Positions 6,610 to 15,688 are shown, numbered from the stretch's first letter. The stretch: DNA of 24,456 bases from Desulfobacterales bacterium (GCA_030672485.1 DAOVGH010000062.1:1-24456); one strand, 5' to 3'. A program made the numbers and translations. Notes: generated from the sequence alone by a model not told the origin.

Positions 6610-9177
6610 TTATTGCTTGGAGGCCTTATTCTTCTCTGATTGATCTATTCGCTCTACCACCTTTCTGAGATGTTGGGCCAACAGATCCGCCCTCTGGTAG
6701 CGTTTACTAACGTCCTTGGCCAAGGCCTTGTCTGCTATCTTTTCAACAATAACTGGAATCCTTGGATTAAACATTCTTGCTGAGGGGTGTTTCTCTCTGG
6801 TAATCTGGTACATAAGCGATGTAATATCTTCGGATGCAAAGGGTTTTTGGCCAGTCAGCATCTCATAGAGAACCACGCCCAACGAGAATATATCTGAGCG
6901 TCCGTCAACCTTTTTCCCGCTCACCTGTTCAGGAGACATATAGGAAGGGGTACCTAGAACAATACCGGTTTTTGTCTTGGATGAGGAAGTGATCCTGGCG
7001 ATGCCAAAATCCGTAACCTTTATATCGCCTGTGTCTTTGAGTAACATAATGTTGGCCGGTTTTATGTCCCTGTGAACGACATTCTTGCTGTGGGCATAAT
7101 CTAAGGCATCAGCTACATGGGTTATGATACTAAGCACATGCCTCAACGGGAGCAGTTTCCCCTTACGGGTGAATTCCACTAAATTTTCTCCATTCAGATA
7201 TTCCATGGCAATATAGGCCAAATCGTGCTCTTCACCAGCATCGTATATGGATACGATGTTAGGATGGTTCAACAGTCCGGCTGACTGCGCTTCCCTGAAG
7301 AAGCGCTCCTTTATCTCGCCTACCTCCTCTTCTTCAAATTCGAATAAACGTAAGGTCTTTATGGCAACTATCCTGTGGATTGTGGGATCAACCCCCTTAT
7401 AAACAATCCCCATTGCACCTCTGCCTAATTCACCGGAAACCTCATATCTGCCAAGTGTTGGTTTGGTATCCAGGTCTGCTATTGGTGCCCCTATGTCACC
7501 AGGATGGGGCCCACCGGCACCAAAGATCATGGTACTTTCAATGCCCTTTAGTTTAGCTATCCTTTCGCTCAGGTCCTTAAACTCGCTACCATCTTCAATA
7601 ATCGTGTTATATGCTGCTAATGCCTTATTAAACTGCCTCTTTCTTTCATAATCGAGTCCAAGATTGTACAAGAGATCCTTGACCCCTGGCTCATCTACAG
7701 GGCATTGCCGGAATTTTTCAAAGGCAAGGTCCAGGAGTCCTTGTTGCTGGAAGGAGAGACCGAGGGACTTATTGGTTTCAACAGAATCTGCCTCCACCTT
7801 TTCTTTTGTCCTTTCGGTTATAAACAAATGTCTGCTGACAACTAAGATATAGCCCAGAATAAGAAGAACTAGTTGTGGCGTAATCTTAAGCCATATATTC
7901 GAACGAAAAAACAGGAGCATTCCCGCTGTTCCGTAAGAGAGAAAGAGGGCTAAAGTGATGAGGGCGCCGGTACTGGCCTTTAGCCTGGGCAGGAGAAATG
8001 ATATATAGAGCCCGAAAAGGAGGATAAAACCAAGCTCAATAAATGTGATCGACTGTGGCCGAACAAAGAATTCTTCCCTTAAGATATTGGAGACAGAACT
8101 TGCTATTATCTCCACTCCAGGTAGGGTACTGGAGATAGGTGTAACAAAACGGTCCCCAATTCCTGGGGCAGTGGGTCCAACGATAACAATCTTATCTCTA
8201 AAGAGGCTTGTTTGAAATTCCTTCTTGAGGATCTTTCTGAATGGTGTTGCGTGAAATGCAATGCCTGGCCCATCGTTCCATTTGATGAGGGTCGGCATAT
8301 GAAAATCTGTGGCTGGGATCCTGACTGTCTTGGATGGATTAACCTTTATGTCGATCCTCTCTCCCAAGATAAGCCTGATCCGACTGTCGTCTAATCCTTT
8401 GAAGACCTTTACAATCGCAATGGGAAACGAAGGAACGAATGTGTTGCCTACATAGCCAATGGCATGGGTTTGACTCCTAATGGCCCCGTCACTATCTGGG
8501 AAGAGGTTTATATGACCAATGCCTGCAACCGAATCCGCAAACGAGGGCAGAAGTGGCTTTATCTTGGAAAGCCACCTAATGTTGCCCGTGGCCCATTCAT
8601 CTTTTAGACCATGTATAATCTTATAGGAGTTTTTGGATATGTAATCCGGAACCTCCTCGTCCCTTCCCGCGCTCCTTGTATCGAAGTATATGGGTAGAAC
8701 GACGTTTCCGGCCCTTTTAAGGGCCTCAGCCAATTTTGCATCATTATCCAGATGGGCCTCTGCCTTATCCAATAAACCATAAAATGCCTTGGCAGGTGGC
8801 TCCTTTAAATCGAGGGCAGCGTACATCTTCTTCAGGTCCTTAATCGTTTTGAGGCCGGTGCTATCCTCTGGCTCGTTAAACATGATATCCAGGGCAATAA
8901 CCTTGGCACCAGCCACTGCAAGGTTGTTTATTGCCCTGGCAATGATATCCCTTGGCCAGGGGAAGCGGCCGATTTCAGCTAAATCATCATCGCCTATGAC
9001 CACTATCTCAATATCTGGATCTCTCTCTCCGGAGGCACCAAGCCTGGAGCGGAGGTCGAATGTCTTTTTCTCTATAACATCTGTAAAATCACCAACACCT
9101 GTGACGAAGATGATTAGGAATAAAAGGGTAACGATGAGGCCGATCGACCATTCGGGAATACCCTTCTTAAATAACAT
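6610..9177 (-). CDS. CHASE2 sensor - transmembrane - Ser/Thr protein kinase
   Basis: An 855-residue membrane-bound Hanks-type kinase. The N-terminal membrane segment (about 9-28) is followed by an extracytoplasmic CHASE2 domain (about 35-375; note FDLRSRLG, DIEIVVIGDDDLAEIGRFPW, KVIALDIMF, KIVIVGPTAPGIGDRFVTP). Three further hydrophobic segments lie at roughly 380-460, and TPR-like helices at about 470-545. The C-terminal kinase domain starts near 575. It has the glycine loop GELGRGAMGIVYKG, catalytic K607 in VAIK, HRDIKPANI with D704, DFG D723, and activation-segment GTPSYMSPEQ, so it appears catalytically intact. The ATG at 9177 has a strong GAGGGGAG ribosome-binding site. It lies 17 bp downstream of the SLBB/HhH gene. 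Ligand and targets cannot be deduced from sequence. Confidence 0.95.
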   Translation of the reverse strand: MLFKKGIPEWSIGLIVTLLFLIIFVTGVGDFTDVIEKKTFDLRSRLGASGERDPDIEIVVIGDDDLAEIGRFPWPRDIIARAINNLAVAGAKVIALDIMFNEPEDSTGLKTIKDLKKMYAALDLKEPPAKAFYGLLDKAEAHLDNDAKLAEALKRAGNVVLPIYFDTRSAGRDEEVPDYISKNSYKIIHGLKDEWATGNIRWLSKIKPLLPSFADSVAGIGHINLFPDSDGAIRSQTHAIGYVGNTFVPSFPIAIVKVFKGLDDSRIRLILGERIDIKVNPSKTVRIPATDFHMPTLIKWNDGPGIAFHATPFRKILKKEFQTSLFRDKIVIVGPTAPGIGDRFVTPISSTLPGVEIIASSVSNILREEFFVRPQSITFIELGFILLFGLYISFLLPRLKASTGALITLALFLSYGTAGMLLFFRSNIWLKITPQLVLLILGYILVVSRHLFITERTKEKVEADSVETNKSLGLSFQQQGLLDLAFEKFRQCPVDEPGVKDLLYNLGLDYERKRQFNKALAAYNTIIEDGSEFKDLSERIAKLKGIESTMIFGAGGPHPGDIGAPIADLDTKPTLGRYEVSGELGRGAMGIVYKGVDPTIHRIVAIKTLRLFEFEEEEVGEIKERFFREAQSAGLLNHPNIVSIYDAGEEHDLAYIAMEYLNGENLVEFTRKGKLLPLRHVLSIITHVADALDYAHSKNVVHRDIKPANIMLLKDTGDIKVTDFGIARITSSSKTKTGIVLGTPSYMSPEQVSGKKVDGRSDIFSLGVVLYEMLTGQKPFASEDITSLMYQITREKHPSARMFNPRIPVIVEKIADKALAKDVSKRYQRADLLAQHLRKVVERIDQSEKNKASKQ

Positions 9178-9194
9178 TCGCTCCCCTCAATTCG

Positions 9195-9767
9195 CTAAGT
9201 TCCAATATAAGGCCTTATTTTTTGGTAGCGGAGTTTCCCCATACCAGGTACGCCCATTATTTGCTCTGTTGATTCAAACGGGCCATAAAGGGATCTATAA
9301 CCAATGATTTTCCTGGCCAGAGAAGGCCCTATACCAGGTACAGCATCCAGTTCTTCCCGACTCGCAGTATTTATAGATATAGGGATCTTAAGGGTGACTT
9401 TATATGCTGCTGGTATAGATCCGGTTGAGATCTCTGTATGCCCATTCTCTGAGCTGATTTGAACACTTATCCCTTGGGTAAGAGGGAGTTCAGGCCATGT
9501 TTTGCTCCGCAGCTCTCGGATGAGGCCACCAGCCCTGGATATCGATTCCTCTAAAGAAGGTTGCCTGTCAAATGCATAGACCCCGGGGTTCCTTACCTCC
9601 CCCGTGATCAGGATAAAGATATCATTTCCTCTTCCGATAAAGCCGAGATCTCCCTGTAAAGAGGATAGGTAGTTTGTTCCCCATCCCAGAAGGAGGATTA
9701 AAACAAGAATGGAAAGCCCCGTTTGCTGTCTGCTAATCCTTTTCATTACCCAGACCAAATGCATCAT
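9195..9767 (-). CDS. Membrane-anchored SLBB / ComEA-like helix-hairpin-helix protein
   Basis: A 190-residue protein. It has one N-terminal membrane anchor (about residues 16-34), a beta-grasp SLBB-like segment (about 50-105, FILITGEVRNPGVYAFD) and a C-terminal ComEA-type pair of helix-hairpin-helix motifs (133-187: NTASREELDAVPGIGP and FESTEQIMGVPGMGKLRYQK). This matches the architecture of the DNA-uptake receptor ComEA, with DNA-binding HhH outside the membrane. No other competence gene is visible here, so the role stays open. The open frame starts at 9767, overlapping lysC by 35 nt. The second ATG at 9746 (MKRISRQQTG) gives a compact basic N-terminus before the anchor and may be the real start. 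Confidence 0.85.
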   Translation of the reverse strand: MMHLVWVMKRISRQQTGLSILVLILLLGWGTNYLSSLQGDLGFIGRGNDIFILITGEVRNPGVYAFDRQPSLEESISRAGGLIRELRSKTWPELPLTQGISVQISSENGHTEISTGSIPAAYKVTLKIPISINTASREELDAVPGIGPSLARKIIGYRSLYGPFESTEQIMGVPGMGKLRYQKIRPYIGT

Positions 9768-10956
9768 GTAAGGCCCTTACTGCAAGTTCGGTGTATTTTT
9801 CCTCTATGATGCAGGAAATCTTTATCTCAGAGGTGCTGATCATACTTATGTTAATGTTCTCCTTTGCCAGGGTCTCAAACATCTTGGAGGCAACTCCAGC
9901 GTGATTTCTCATGCCCAGCCCAACAATAGACACCTTAGCGATATCCTGATCTCCCAGCACCTTTTCTGCCCCTATTTCTTTGGCAACCTCTCTAACCAAT
10001 TTCAAAGTCTCCTGAAAATGTGTCTTAGTGGCTGTGAATGTCAGGTCAGTTAGGCCTTCGGCACTGGGATTCTGGACAATCATGTCCACCACTATCCCTG
10101 CTTTGAAAACAGGATCAAGTATCTTGAAGGCAATTCCAGGCCTATCAGGCACCTTTACCATCGTAATTCTGGCCTGATTTCTGTCAAAGACAACACCGGA
10201 GACCAGTACCTTTTCCATCTCTTTATTCTCTGCTACTACCATGGTTCCCTCGTTTCTCGCAAAAGATGATCTGACATGAATGGGCACGTTGAACTTCTTT
10301 GCAAATTCAATTGATCTTATGTCCAAGACCTTGGCCCCTAAGCTGGCCAACTCCAACATCTCTTCATAGGATATGCTCTCAAGTTTTCTGGCACGGGTAC
10401 AGATATTTGGATCAGCTGAGAAGACACCCTCAACATCGGTAAAGATCTCGCATTGAGCGGCCTTTAGTGCGGCTGCCAGGGCAACTGCAGTAGTATCTGA
10501 GCCTCCTCTTCCCAACGTAGTGATGTTCCCGCTTTCATCAATTCCCTGGAAGCCAGCTACAGCTACAATTCTGTTTTCGTCTAACTCCTTTAGGATGCGA
10601 TCGGTATCAATCTTCTTGATCCTTGCCTTACCATAGGCTTGGTCTGTATGTATAGCTGCTTGGAAGCCAAGAAGGGAGCAGCAATCATAGCCCATGGACT
10701 TGACTGCCATAGCAAATAAAGATATGCTGATCTGCTCGCCTGTAGCCACCAAGACATCTAATTCTCTTGGATCTGGGATCCCTGTTATCTCTTTGGAGAG
10801 GTTAATCAAGGCATCTGTCTGCCCGGCCATTGCAGAGAGAACTACCACAAGCCTGTTTCCTTTTTTATGCGATTCGGTTACCCTCTCGGCAACCTTTTTT
10901 ATCTTTTCAGTGGACCCTACAGAGGTACCGCCATACTTTTGAACTATCAACGCCAT
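9733..10956 (-). CDS. lysC: Aspartate kinase
   Basis: Phosphorylates aspartate, the first step to Lys, Thr and Met, and so ultimately feeds the metK-ahcY methyl cycle at the other end of this block. It has 407 residues, the standard single-function class. The amino-acid kinase domain begins VQKYGGTSVGSTEKI (substrate motif KYGGTSVG at 8-15) and includes GFQGIDESGNITTLGRGGSD and FTDVEGVFSADPNI. Two C-terminal ACT domains from about residue 265 (ITMVKVPDRPGIAFKI and VSIVGLGMRNHAGVA) imply allosteric feedback by an end-product amino acid. Which one cannot be told by eye. The ATG at 10956 lies 34 bp after tsaE with a modest AGG-containing ribosome-binding site. The 3' end overlaps the ComEA-like gene. 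Confidence 0.98.
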   Translation of the reverse strand: MALIVQKYGGTSVGSTEKIKKVAERVTESHKKGNRLVVVLSAMAGQTDALINLSKEITGIPDPRELDVLVATGEQISISLFAMAVKSMGYDCCSLLGFQAAIHTDQAYGKARIKKIDTDRILKELDENRIVAVAGFQGIDESGNITTLGRGGSDTTAVALAAALKAAQCEIFTDVEGVFSADPNICTRARKLESISYEEMLELASLGAKVLDIRSIEFAKKFNVPIHVRSSFARNEGTMVVAENKEMEKVLVSGVVFDRNQARITMVKVPDRPGIAFKILDPVFKAGIVVDMIVQNPSAEGLTDLTFTATKTHFQETLKLVREVAKEIGAEKVLGDQDIAKVSIVGLGMRNHAGVASKMFETLAKENINISMISTSEIKISCIIEEKYTELAVRALHDAFGLGNEKD

Positions 10957-10990
10957 ATTTAGTGAACCTATTTGAGGGTTTAAGGTTCCT

Positions 10991-11512
10991 CTAGCTTAGT
11001 TGTGTCAAAGACGAACCTATCCTCTCTTTTAGCGCCCCAATAATTTCCTTAGCCCTGAGATGAGAACCGGAAAATCTAAGTTCCCTCGTATGTTCATCTA
11101 CCATTTTTAACTCAATCTGAATAGTCTCCTCCGGAAGCTCTCCTGGCCAACGGTCCGCCCACTCTATGACAACTATGCCCTCCCCTGAAAGGTAATCTTC
11201 CAGATCCAGAGCCATGATCTCAGCCTTGTTTTTAAGCCTATAGAGGTCTATGTGAAAAAGCTGGTGCCTCCCTTTGTATTCATTCACAAGGGTAAATGTT
11301 GGACTGACTACATAATCTGGGCCAATCTCAAGGCCAGTGGCCACTCCTTTTGTGAACCATGTCTTACCACCACCCAAGTCGCCGACCAATGCAACGATAT
11401 CGCCATCGATCAATTGGATTCCAAACTGTTGGCCCAACCAAACGGTTTTTTCGACCGAAGTTGTCAAATATTTTACAGAAACCTCTTTCAACCTCAAAGC
11501 CCTTGAGTTCAT
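10991..11512 (-). CDS. tsaE: tRNA threonylcarbamoyladenosine biosynthesis ATPase TsaE
   Basis: P-loop ATPase that drives turnover of the TsaB-TsaD complex in t6A37 tRNA modification. It has 173 residues, close to the family length of about 150, with a slightly long N-terminus. Walker A is VGDLGGGKTWFTKG (43-56), with Gly-Gly where Gly-Ala is commonest. Next come SPTFTLVNEYKG (70-81), HIDLYRL (87-93) and VVIEWADRW near 114-122. The annotated ATG at 11512 lacks a clear ribosome-binding site, so the true start could be a nearby TTG further in. Flanked by acpS and lysC on the same strand. Confidence 0.95.
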   Translation of the reverse strand: MNSRALRLKEVSVKYLTTSVEKTVWLGQQFGIQLIDGDIVALVGDLGGGKTWFTKGVATGLEIGPDYVVSPTFTLVNEYKGRHQLFHIDLYRLKNKAEIMALDLEDYLSGEGIVVIEWADRWPGELPEETIQIELKMVDEHTRELRFSGSHLRAKEIIGALKERIGSSLTQLS

Positions 11513-11558
11513 TGGGTTTCTTGCGTTTTGTTGAGCACCATAAGCTCAATGGACGCTT

Positions 11559-11948
11559 CTATGTGGCACTCTTTTCAAGTACGACTACAGCGACGCCATA
11601 GTGACTCTCGTCTGAAAGGGTAACATGCCACCTTCCTATTCCCTGCCTATGACAGAAACTGAGGGCCTCTCCGGTAACATTAAGGCCAGGCCGACCATTT
11701 GGGTTTTGAACGATCTCTATATCCCGCCACCTGATACCATTTTTCATACCCAAACCTATCGCCTTTGAGAAGGCTTCCTTGGCAGCAAAACGCAGGGCAA
11801 GGGAAGACACCGATTTTGGACCTTGGAAGCAGTGATTAATTTCCTGGGCAGTAAATATCCTGTTTATAAACCTTGTTCCCCATCTATCGATTACTCTTCG
11901 CATCCTTCTTATATTTACAATATCGACACCGATACCGTAGATCATCAC
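11559..11948 (-). CDS. acpS: Holo-[acyl-carrier-protein] synthase
   Basis: Transfers phosphopantetheine from CoA to a serine of apo-acyl-carrier protein, activating fatty acid synthesis. It has 129 residues, typical of AcpS. The metal-binding GIGVDIVNIRRM (D9) at the N-terminus and RFAAKEAFSKAIG (E58) are both present. The start is GTG at 11948, or the ATG immediately after it at 11945; the ribosome-binding site is weak in either case. Sits between pdxJ and tsaE. In many relatives an NAD(P)H-hydrate epimerase/dehydratase gene (nnr) lies between acpS and tsaE (general knowledge); here only 46 bp separate them. Confidence 0.96.
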   Translation of the reverse strand: MMIYGIGVDIVNIRRMRRVIDRWGTRFINRIFTAQEINHCFQGPKSVSSLALRFAAKEAFSKAIGLGMKNGIRWRDIEIVQNPNGRPGLNVTGEALSFCHRQGIGRWHVTLSDESHYGVAVVVLEKSAT

Positions 11949-12068
11949 ATTACTGCTTCGGAAGGTTTACCCTGTGAGAATGCCTCTGGCTGAGCACGAC
12001 GATGCCAAACTGTTATTCTGGTTTTTTGCACACGATATGATGCCTGCGCAAAATTCTAAGGCGGTAAG

Positions 12069-12788
12069 CTAAAACTGGGATACCAATTTGACCATCTCAC
12101 GGACGGCCTGATCTATTCCCACCATCACTGTCCTAGCAATGATACTGTGGCCAATGCTGTACTCCTCTATCTCAGGAATAGATGAAAATCTCTTTATGTT
12201 TACATAATTGAGGCCATGACCGGCGCATACTCTTAGCTTGAGCTTGCTTGCCAACTTCGCCGCCTCCTTGACTTTTTCAAACTGTCTTGAGATATCTGAT
12301 TCCGATCTTGCCTCACTGTATTCTCTCGTATTGATCTCAATTATATCTGCACCTGCACTAAGGGATTCCTTTATCTGATCGGGATTCGGATCAATAAAGA
12401 AGCTGACAGAAATGCCAGCCTCCTTAAGTTTGCCGGTGACCCTTTTATATTCCTCTTTATTGCCGGCAACTTCAAGGCCGCCTTCAGTGGTCAACTCTTC
12501 CCTTCTTTCCGGGACGAGTGTCACCACATCTGGTTTAATGGTAAGGGCAATATCAACTAACTCCTTAACAGGTGCCATTTCCAGATTTAGTTTGGTCTTG
12601 ACCGTTTTTCTCAGAAGGCTGAGGTCCCTATCCTTAACATGGCGCCGATCCCTTCTCAAGTGACATATGATTCCTTCAGCACCAGCTAATTCAGCCATAC
12701 CGGCAACTAAAACCGGGTCTGGCTCATCAATTCCCCTCGCTTCGCGGATCGTTGCAATGTGATCGACATTAACAGATAAAAGGGCCAT
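12069..12788 (-). CDS. pdxJ: Pyridoxine 5'-phosphate synthase
   Basis: Condenses 3-amino-2-oxopropyl phosphate with 1-deoxyxylulose 5-phosphate to make pyridoxine 5'-phosphate, in the DXP-dependent vitamin B6 route. It has 239 residues, the normal length of this TIM-barrel family. Signatures: LSVNVDHIATIREARG at 4-19, ICHLRRDRRHVKDRDL around 40-55, VTLVPERREELTTEGGLEV around 92-110, SVSFFIDP, and AGHGLNYVNI followed by EYSIGHSIIARTVMVG near the C-terminus. The ATG at 12788 has a good AGGAG ribosome-binding site. The 120 bp between pdxJ and acpS contains no gene I can support. Confidence 0.98.
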   Translation of the reverse strand: MALLSVNVDHIATIREARGIDEPDPVLVAGMAELAGAEGIICHLRRDRRHVKDRDLSLLRKTVKTKLNLEMAPVKELVDIALTIKPDVVTLVPERREELTTEGGLEVAGNKEEYKRVTGKLKEAGISVSFFIDPNPDQIKESLSAGADIIEINTREYSEARSESDISRQFEKVKEAAKLASKLKLRVCAGHGLNYVNIKRFSSIPEIEEYSIGHSIIARTVMVGIDQAVREMVKLVSQF

Positions 12789-12854
12789 GGTACTATACTC
12801 CTGATCTAGTATTTCAAGTTTCAGTCCTTACAAGAAATTTCAAATCCCTATTGG

Positions 12855-13289
12855 CTACTCCATCATAGCCAATAACCTTTCCGTCTCCTCTTCCATCATG
12901 CAGGCCTTCTCCTCTGACCTTTCGTGGTCATAGCCCAGAAGGTGTAAAAGACCATGAATTGAGAGCCTATCAATCGTCCTATGAAGGTCCTCACCAGCTC
13001 TGTTCGCATCCCTCGTAGCAGCATCCAAGGATATGACTATATCTCCCAGCATTGGTGTCTTAGGCCCAGTATGACTATCATCCCTCATTGGAAAGGCAAG
13101 GACATTTGTCGGACCTTCCCTCTTGAGAAAACGGAGGTTTAGTTCTGCGATGTGTCTATCATCTGTAAACAGTAAGCTTAGTTCACAGTCATGGTATCCC
13201 AAGCCTTTTAAGATCCTCTTTAGTTTCATCCTTATTTTCCCGGGATCTATGTTTTTCATGTGGTGCTGGAAGGTTATTTGAATCTCCAT
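12855..13289 (-). CDS. ybeY: Endoribonuclease YbeY (rRNA maturation factor)
   Basis: Zinc-dependent endoribonuclease involved in 16S rRNA 3'-end maturation and ribosome quality control. It has 144 residues, normal for the family. The metal site is intact: the HGLLHLLGYDHE segment supplies H112, H116 and H122. GPTNVLAFPMRDD (59-71) is the typical conserved block before it. The ATG at 13289 has GAAGAGAG upstream. The first 101 nt of the gene lie inside the 3' end of the HD-domain gene, in another frame. Since residues 1-34 resemble ordinary YbeY N-termini, the overlap seems real and not a start-calling error. It follows phoH and the HD gene, a common gene order. Confidence 0.96.
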   Translation of the reverse strand: MEIQITFQHHMKNIDPGKIRMKLKRILKGLGYHDCELSLLFTDDRHIAELNLRFLKREGPTNVLAFPMRDDSHTGPKTPMLGDIVISLDAATRDANRAGEDLHRTIDRLSIHGLLHLLGYDHERSEEKACMMEEETERLLAMME

Positions 13290-15675
13290 TTTCTCTCTTC
13301 TTACCTGTTTCTCCTTTTATTATAGGTTCTGGATATTCAATCCGGCTGTGAAAGATTCCGCTTAATGTCTTGGTAAAGCTTTTGGCCATCTGGTTCAAAT
13401 CCTTCAATGTCAATTCGCATTCATCCAACTGTCCATCTGAGAAGACATTGTTTATGATCTTCTGAACCATTCCTTTAATCCTTGCAGGGGTTGGATCGAC
13501 TAAGGTCCTGGATGCAGCCTCCACTTCATCTGCTACTAAAACAAGTGCTGCCTCTTTAGTCTGAGGTTTGGGGCCAGGATACCTGAAGTTTTCATCTTTA
13601 ACTGGCGAGGATTTACCCCCTTTTTTTTCACTTTGCTCCTTGGCCTTTTGATAAAAATAGGAGATGAGACTCGTACCATGGTGTTGCTGGATAATATCTA
13701 TTATCCCCTTTCCAAGCCTATGTTGCTTCGCAAGCTCTATACCATCTTTAACATGGGAGATTAATATAAGACTACTCATAGAAGGTGCAAGTTTCTCATG
13801 TCTCTTGTCACCCCTCACTTGATTTTCTACAAAGTATAGTGGTTTCGTTGTCTTTCCTATGTCATGATAATACGAACTTACTTTTGCCAGAAGGGGATTG
13901 GCATGGATACTTTCAGCTGTCGCCTCAACCATGCTGCTGACAATGACACTGTGATGATACGTGCCAGGGGCCTTAACCATCAAATCTTTAAGGATAGGCT
14001 GATCCAAACTAGATAATTCAAGGAGCTTGATATCCGTTGTAAAACCAAAGACCATCTCTATCAATGGTAAGAAACCGGCAGCTATAACACCAGCCAGGGC
14101 GCCTGCCAGAAAACTAGCAATGAGGGAGATGGCACCTGCTGGAGAGTAAGGATTTCCATATAGGCCTTGGTATAGGGTCTGGATCGATAAGGCCATAACA
14201 ATATTTAAAAGACCAACCCTCATTCCTGTTTTTATCAATACCATTCTTTCCCTGCAATTTCTTACCCCATAGGCGGCCAGAAGAGAGCCTAGCAAGAAAT
14301 AAACGAAAAACTCTAGCTTCCCTTCGACAGCAATGGAAGTCAGAATAGAGATGACTAAAGAAAAGGCAATTGCCACATCCAATCCCAGAAAGACGGAAAC
14401 CAACATAGCTCCCAGACAAATTGGCAATGCAAAGAGAAGAACATGAATAGTAAAAAAAGGAAAGCCCCGGGCTACCTCTTCAGCCACTGAGTTATACAGG
14501 AGCACGATCAAGAATATGAACAAAAGGGTCAGACTAATGAAGATGAGGCTCCTGGTGTCTCCTTTGAAGGTATCGGACCTCCTCAGAAGGACAACATAAC
14601 TCAGTGCCAACAGGATACCAATCATCAGGGTCATGCTGAGGACTACTCGTACAGGAGGGCTTCTCCTTAATTTGGCCTTGGTCTCCAATTTTAATAGATG
14701 AATTGGGTCTACTTTTTCTCCCTCTCTGACAATCATCTCGCCCTTTTTGACCTTGAAATAGATGGGTTTTACCGATTTTTTGGCCTCCTCTTTTATGAGC
14801 TCCGTTTCCCTCTTATTGAAAGTTATGTTAGGCCTTATGACCAGTTTAGCAAATCGCCCTGTGGCTTCAACGATCTCTGGTCCATCTTCATTCGGTATGA
14901 GTTGCTCTATTATCTGGCCAACATGTTGGCGAGCACCTTCAAGATCATAAAAACGATCAAGATCATCTACCTTGAGCTCTTCTTGACTACCTATATCCCG
15001 GAGAATTATCCCCTTTCCCTTCTGGGCCATCAAAGCCGCCCTATCTCCCACAACCCCTTTCTTCAAGATACGATTTACCGCAGCCAACACGCTGTTTTCT
15101 ATCTGGGGGGAAAAACTGTTATTGACAAGCTGGTCAAAGAGGTGAGGATCTTCACTGATTCCTGAAAGCTCAAAGAATTTCTCCCTTAATTGCCTGAGCT
15201 CTTCTGAATGCTCTGGGGTATCTGGTCTTGAAGGAGATTTAAGAGCTGGCCCAGACTCGCTTGACATAATACGTTTTAGCTCCGTTCTCGCGTAGCCGAA
15301 GGATTCTTTGATCCCGTTGTTAATAGCTGTGCCTGACCTGTCGAAGTCATAGACGAAAAGAGAGGATTTTACTGCCTCATGTCTCCTCTGTTTTGTCAAT
15401 TCCTTATCTTCTACAAGAAAGTCAGAAGATGCCTTGATATCCTTCTCCGCCACATCACCAAGAGAATACTCTTCTCTTGATATTACAAGCAAGTCGGGGA
15501 AAAAGAGGAGGGAAATGGTAACACTTAGGATGACTAGATAGATCCATGTTTGAATTTTGAAATGAGCCAGCCTGAACCATGTACCCGATCTTTTCAACGG
15601 GGAGATGATTTCCTTCTCTAGCTTTTTGCCCTTCTTGTTTTTGATCTGGGCGGGCTTTTTGTTTTTCTCGACCAT
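13189..15675 (-). CDS. 7TM-HD family phosphodiesterase (PgpH-like)
   Basis: An 828-residue membrane protein of the 7TM-HD family; characterised members (Listeria PgpH) hydrolyse c-di-AMP. Order of parts: N-terminal membrane segment (about 42-62), a long extracytoplasmic 7TMR-HDED region (about 70-340), seven hydrophobic segments (about 342-545), and a cytoplasmic HD domain (about 565-780). The HD domain has GTYHHSVIVS (571-580), the metal-binding H604-D605 in YYHDIGKTTKPLYFVENQ, and QQHHGTSL. The enzyme therefore looks active. This chromosome also carries a DacZ-like cyclase 3 kb beyond the phoH start, so a c-di-AMP substrate is plausible but inferred. The charged tail after about residue 780 overlaps ybeY. 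The start ATG lacks a strong ribosome-binding site. Confidence 0.95.
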   Translation of the reverse strand: MVEKNKKPAQIKNKKGKKLEKEIISPLKRSGTWFRLAHFKIQTWIYLVILSVTISLLFFPDLLVISREEYSLGDVAEKDIKASSDFLVEDKELTKQRRHEAVKSSLFVYDFDRSGTAINNGIKESFGYARTELKRIMSSESGPALKSPSRPDTPEHSEELRQLREKFFELSGISEDPHLFDQLVNNSFSPQIENSVLAAVNRILKKGVVGDRAALMAQKGKGIILRDIGSQEELKVDDLDRFYDLEGARQHVGQIIEQLIPNEDGPEIVEATGRFAKLVIRPNITFNKRETELIKEEAKKSVKPIYFKVKKGEMIVREGEKVDPIHLLKLETKAKLRRSPPVRVVLSMTLMIGILLALSYVVLLRRSDTFKGDTRSLIFISLTLLFIFLIVLLYNSVAEEVARGFPFFTIHVLLFALPICLGAMLVSVFLGLDVAIAFSLVISILTSIAVEGKLEFFVYFLLGSLLAAYGVRNCRERMVLIKTGMRVGLLNIVMALSIQTLYQGLYGNPYSPAGAISLIASFLAGALAGVIAAGFLPLIEMVFGFTTDIKLLELSSLDQPILKDLMVKAPGTYHHSVIVSSMVEATAESIHANPLLAKVSSYYHDIGKTTKPLYFVENQVRGDKRHEKLAPSMSSLILISHVKDGIELAKQHRLGKGIIDIIQQHHGTSLISYFYQKAKEQSEKKGGKSSPVKDENFRYPGPKPQTKEAALVLVADEVEAASRTLVDPTPARIKGMVQKIINNVFSDGQLDECELTLKDLNQMAKSFTKTLSGIFHSRIEYPEPIIKGETGKKRENGDSNNLPAPHEKHRSRENKDETKEDLKRLGIP

Positions 15676-15688
15676 GATATTTATATGA

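Noticed and set aside
12790..12854. Segment ending in GGACTGAAAC on the minus strand, reminiscent of a CRISPR repeat end
   Set aside because: Single copy, no spaced repeats anywhere near.
14698..15165. 155-codon plus-strand open frame inside the HD-protein gene
   Set aside because: Antisense shadow of a conserved membrane protein.
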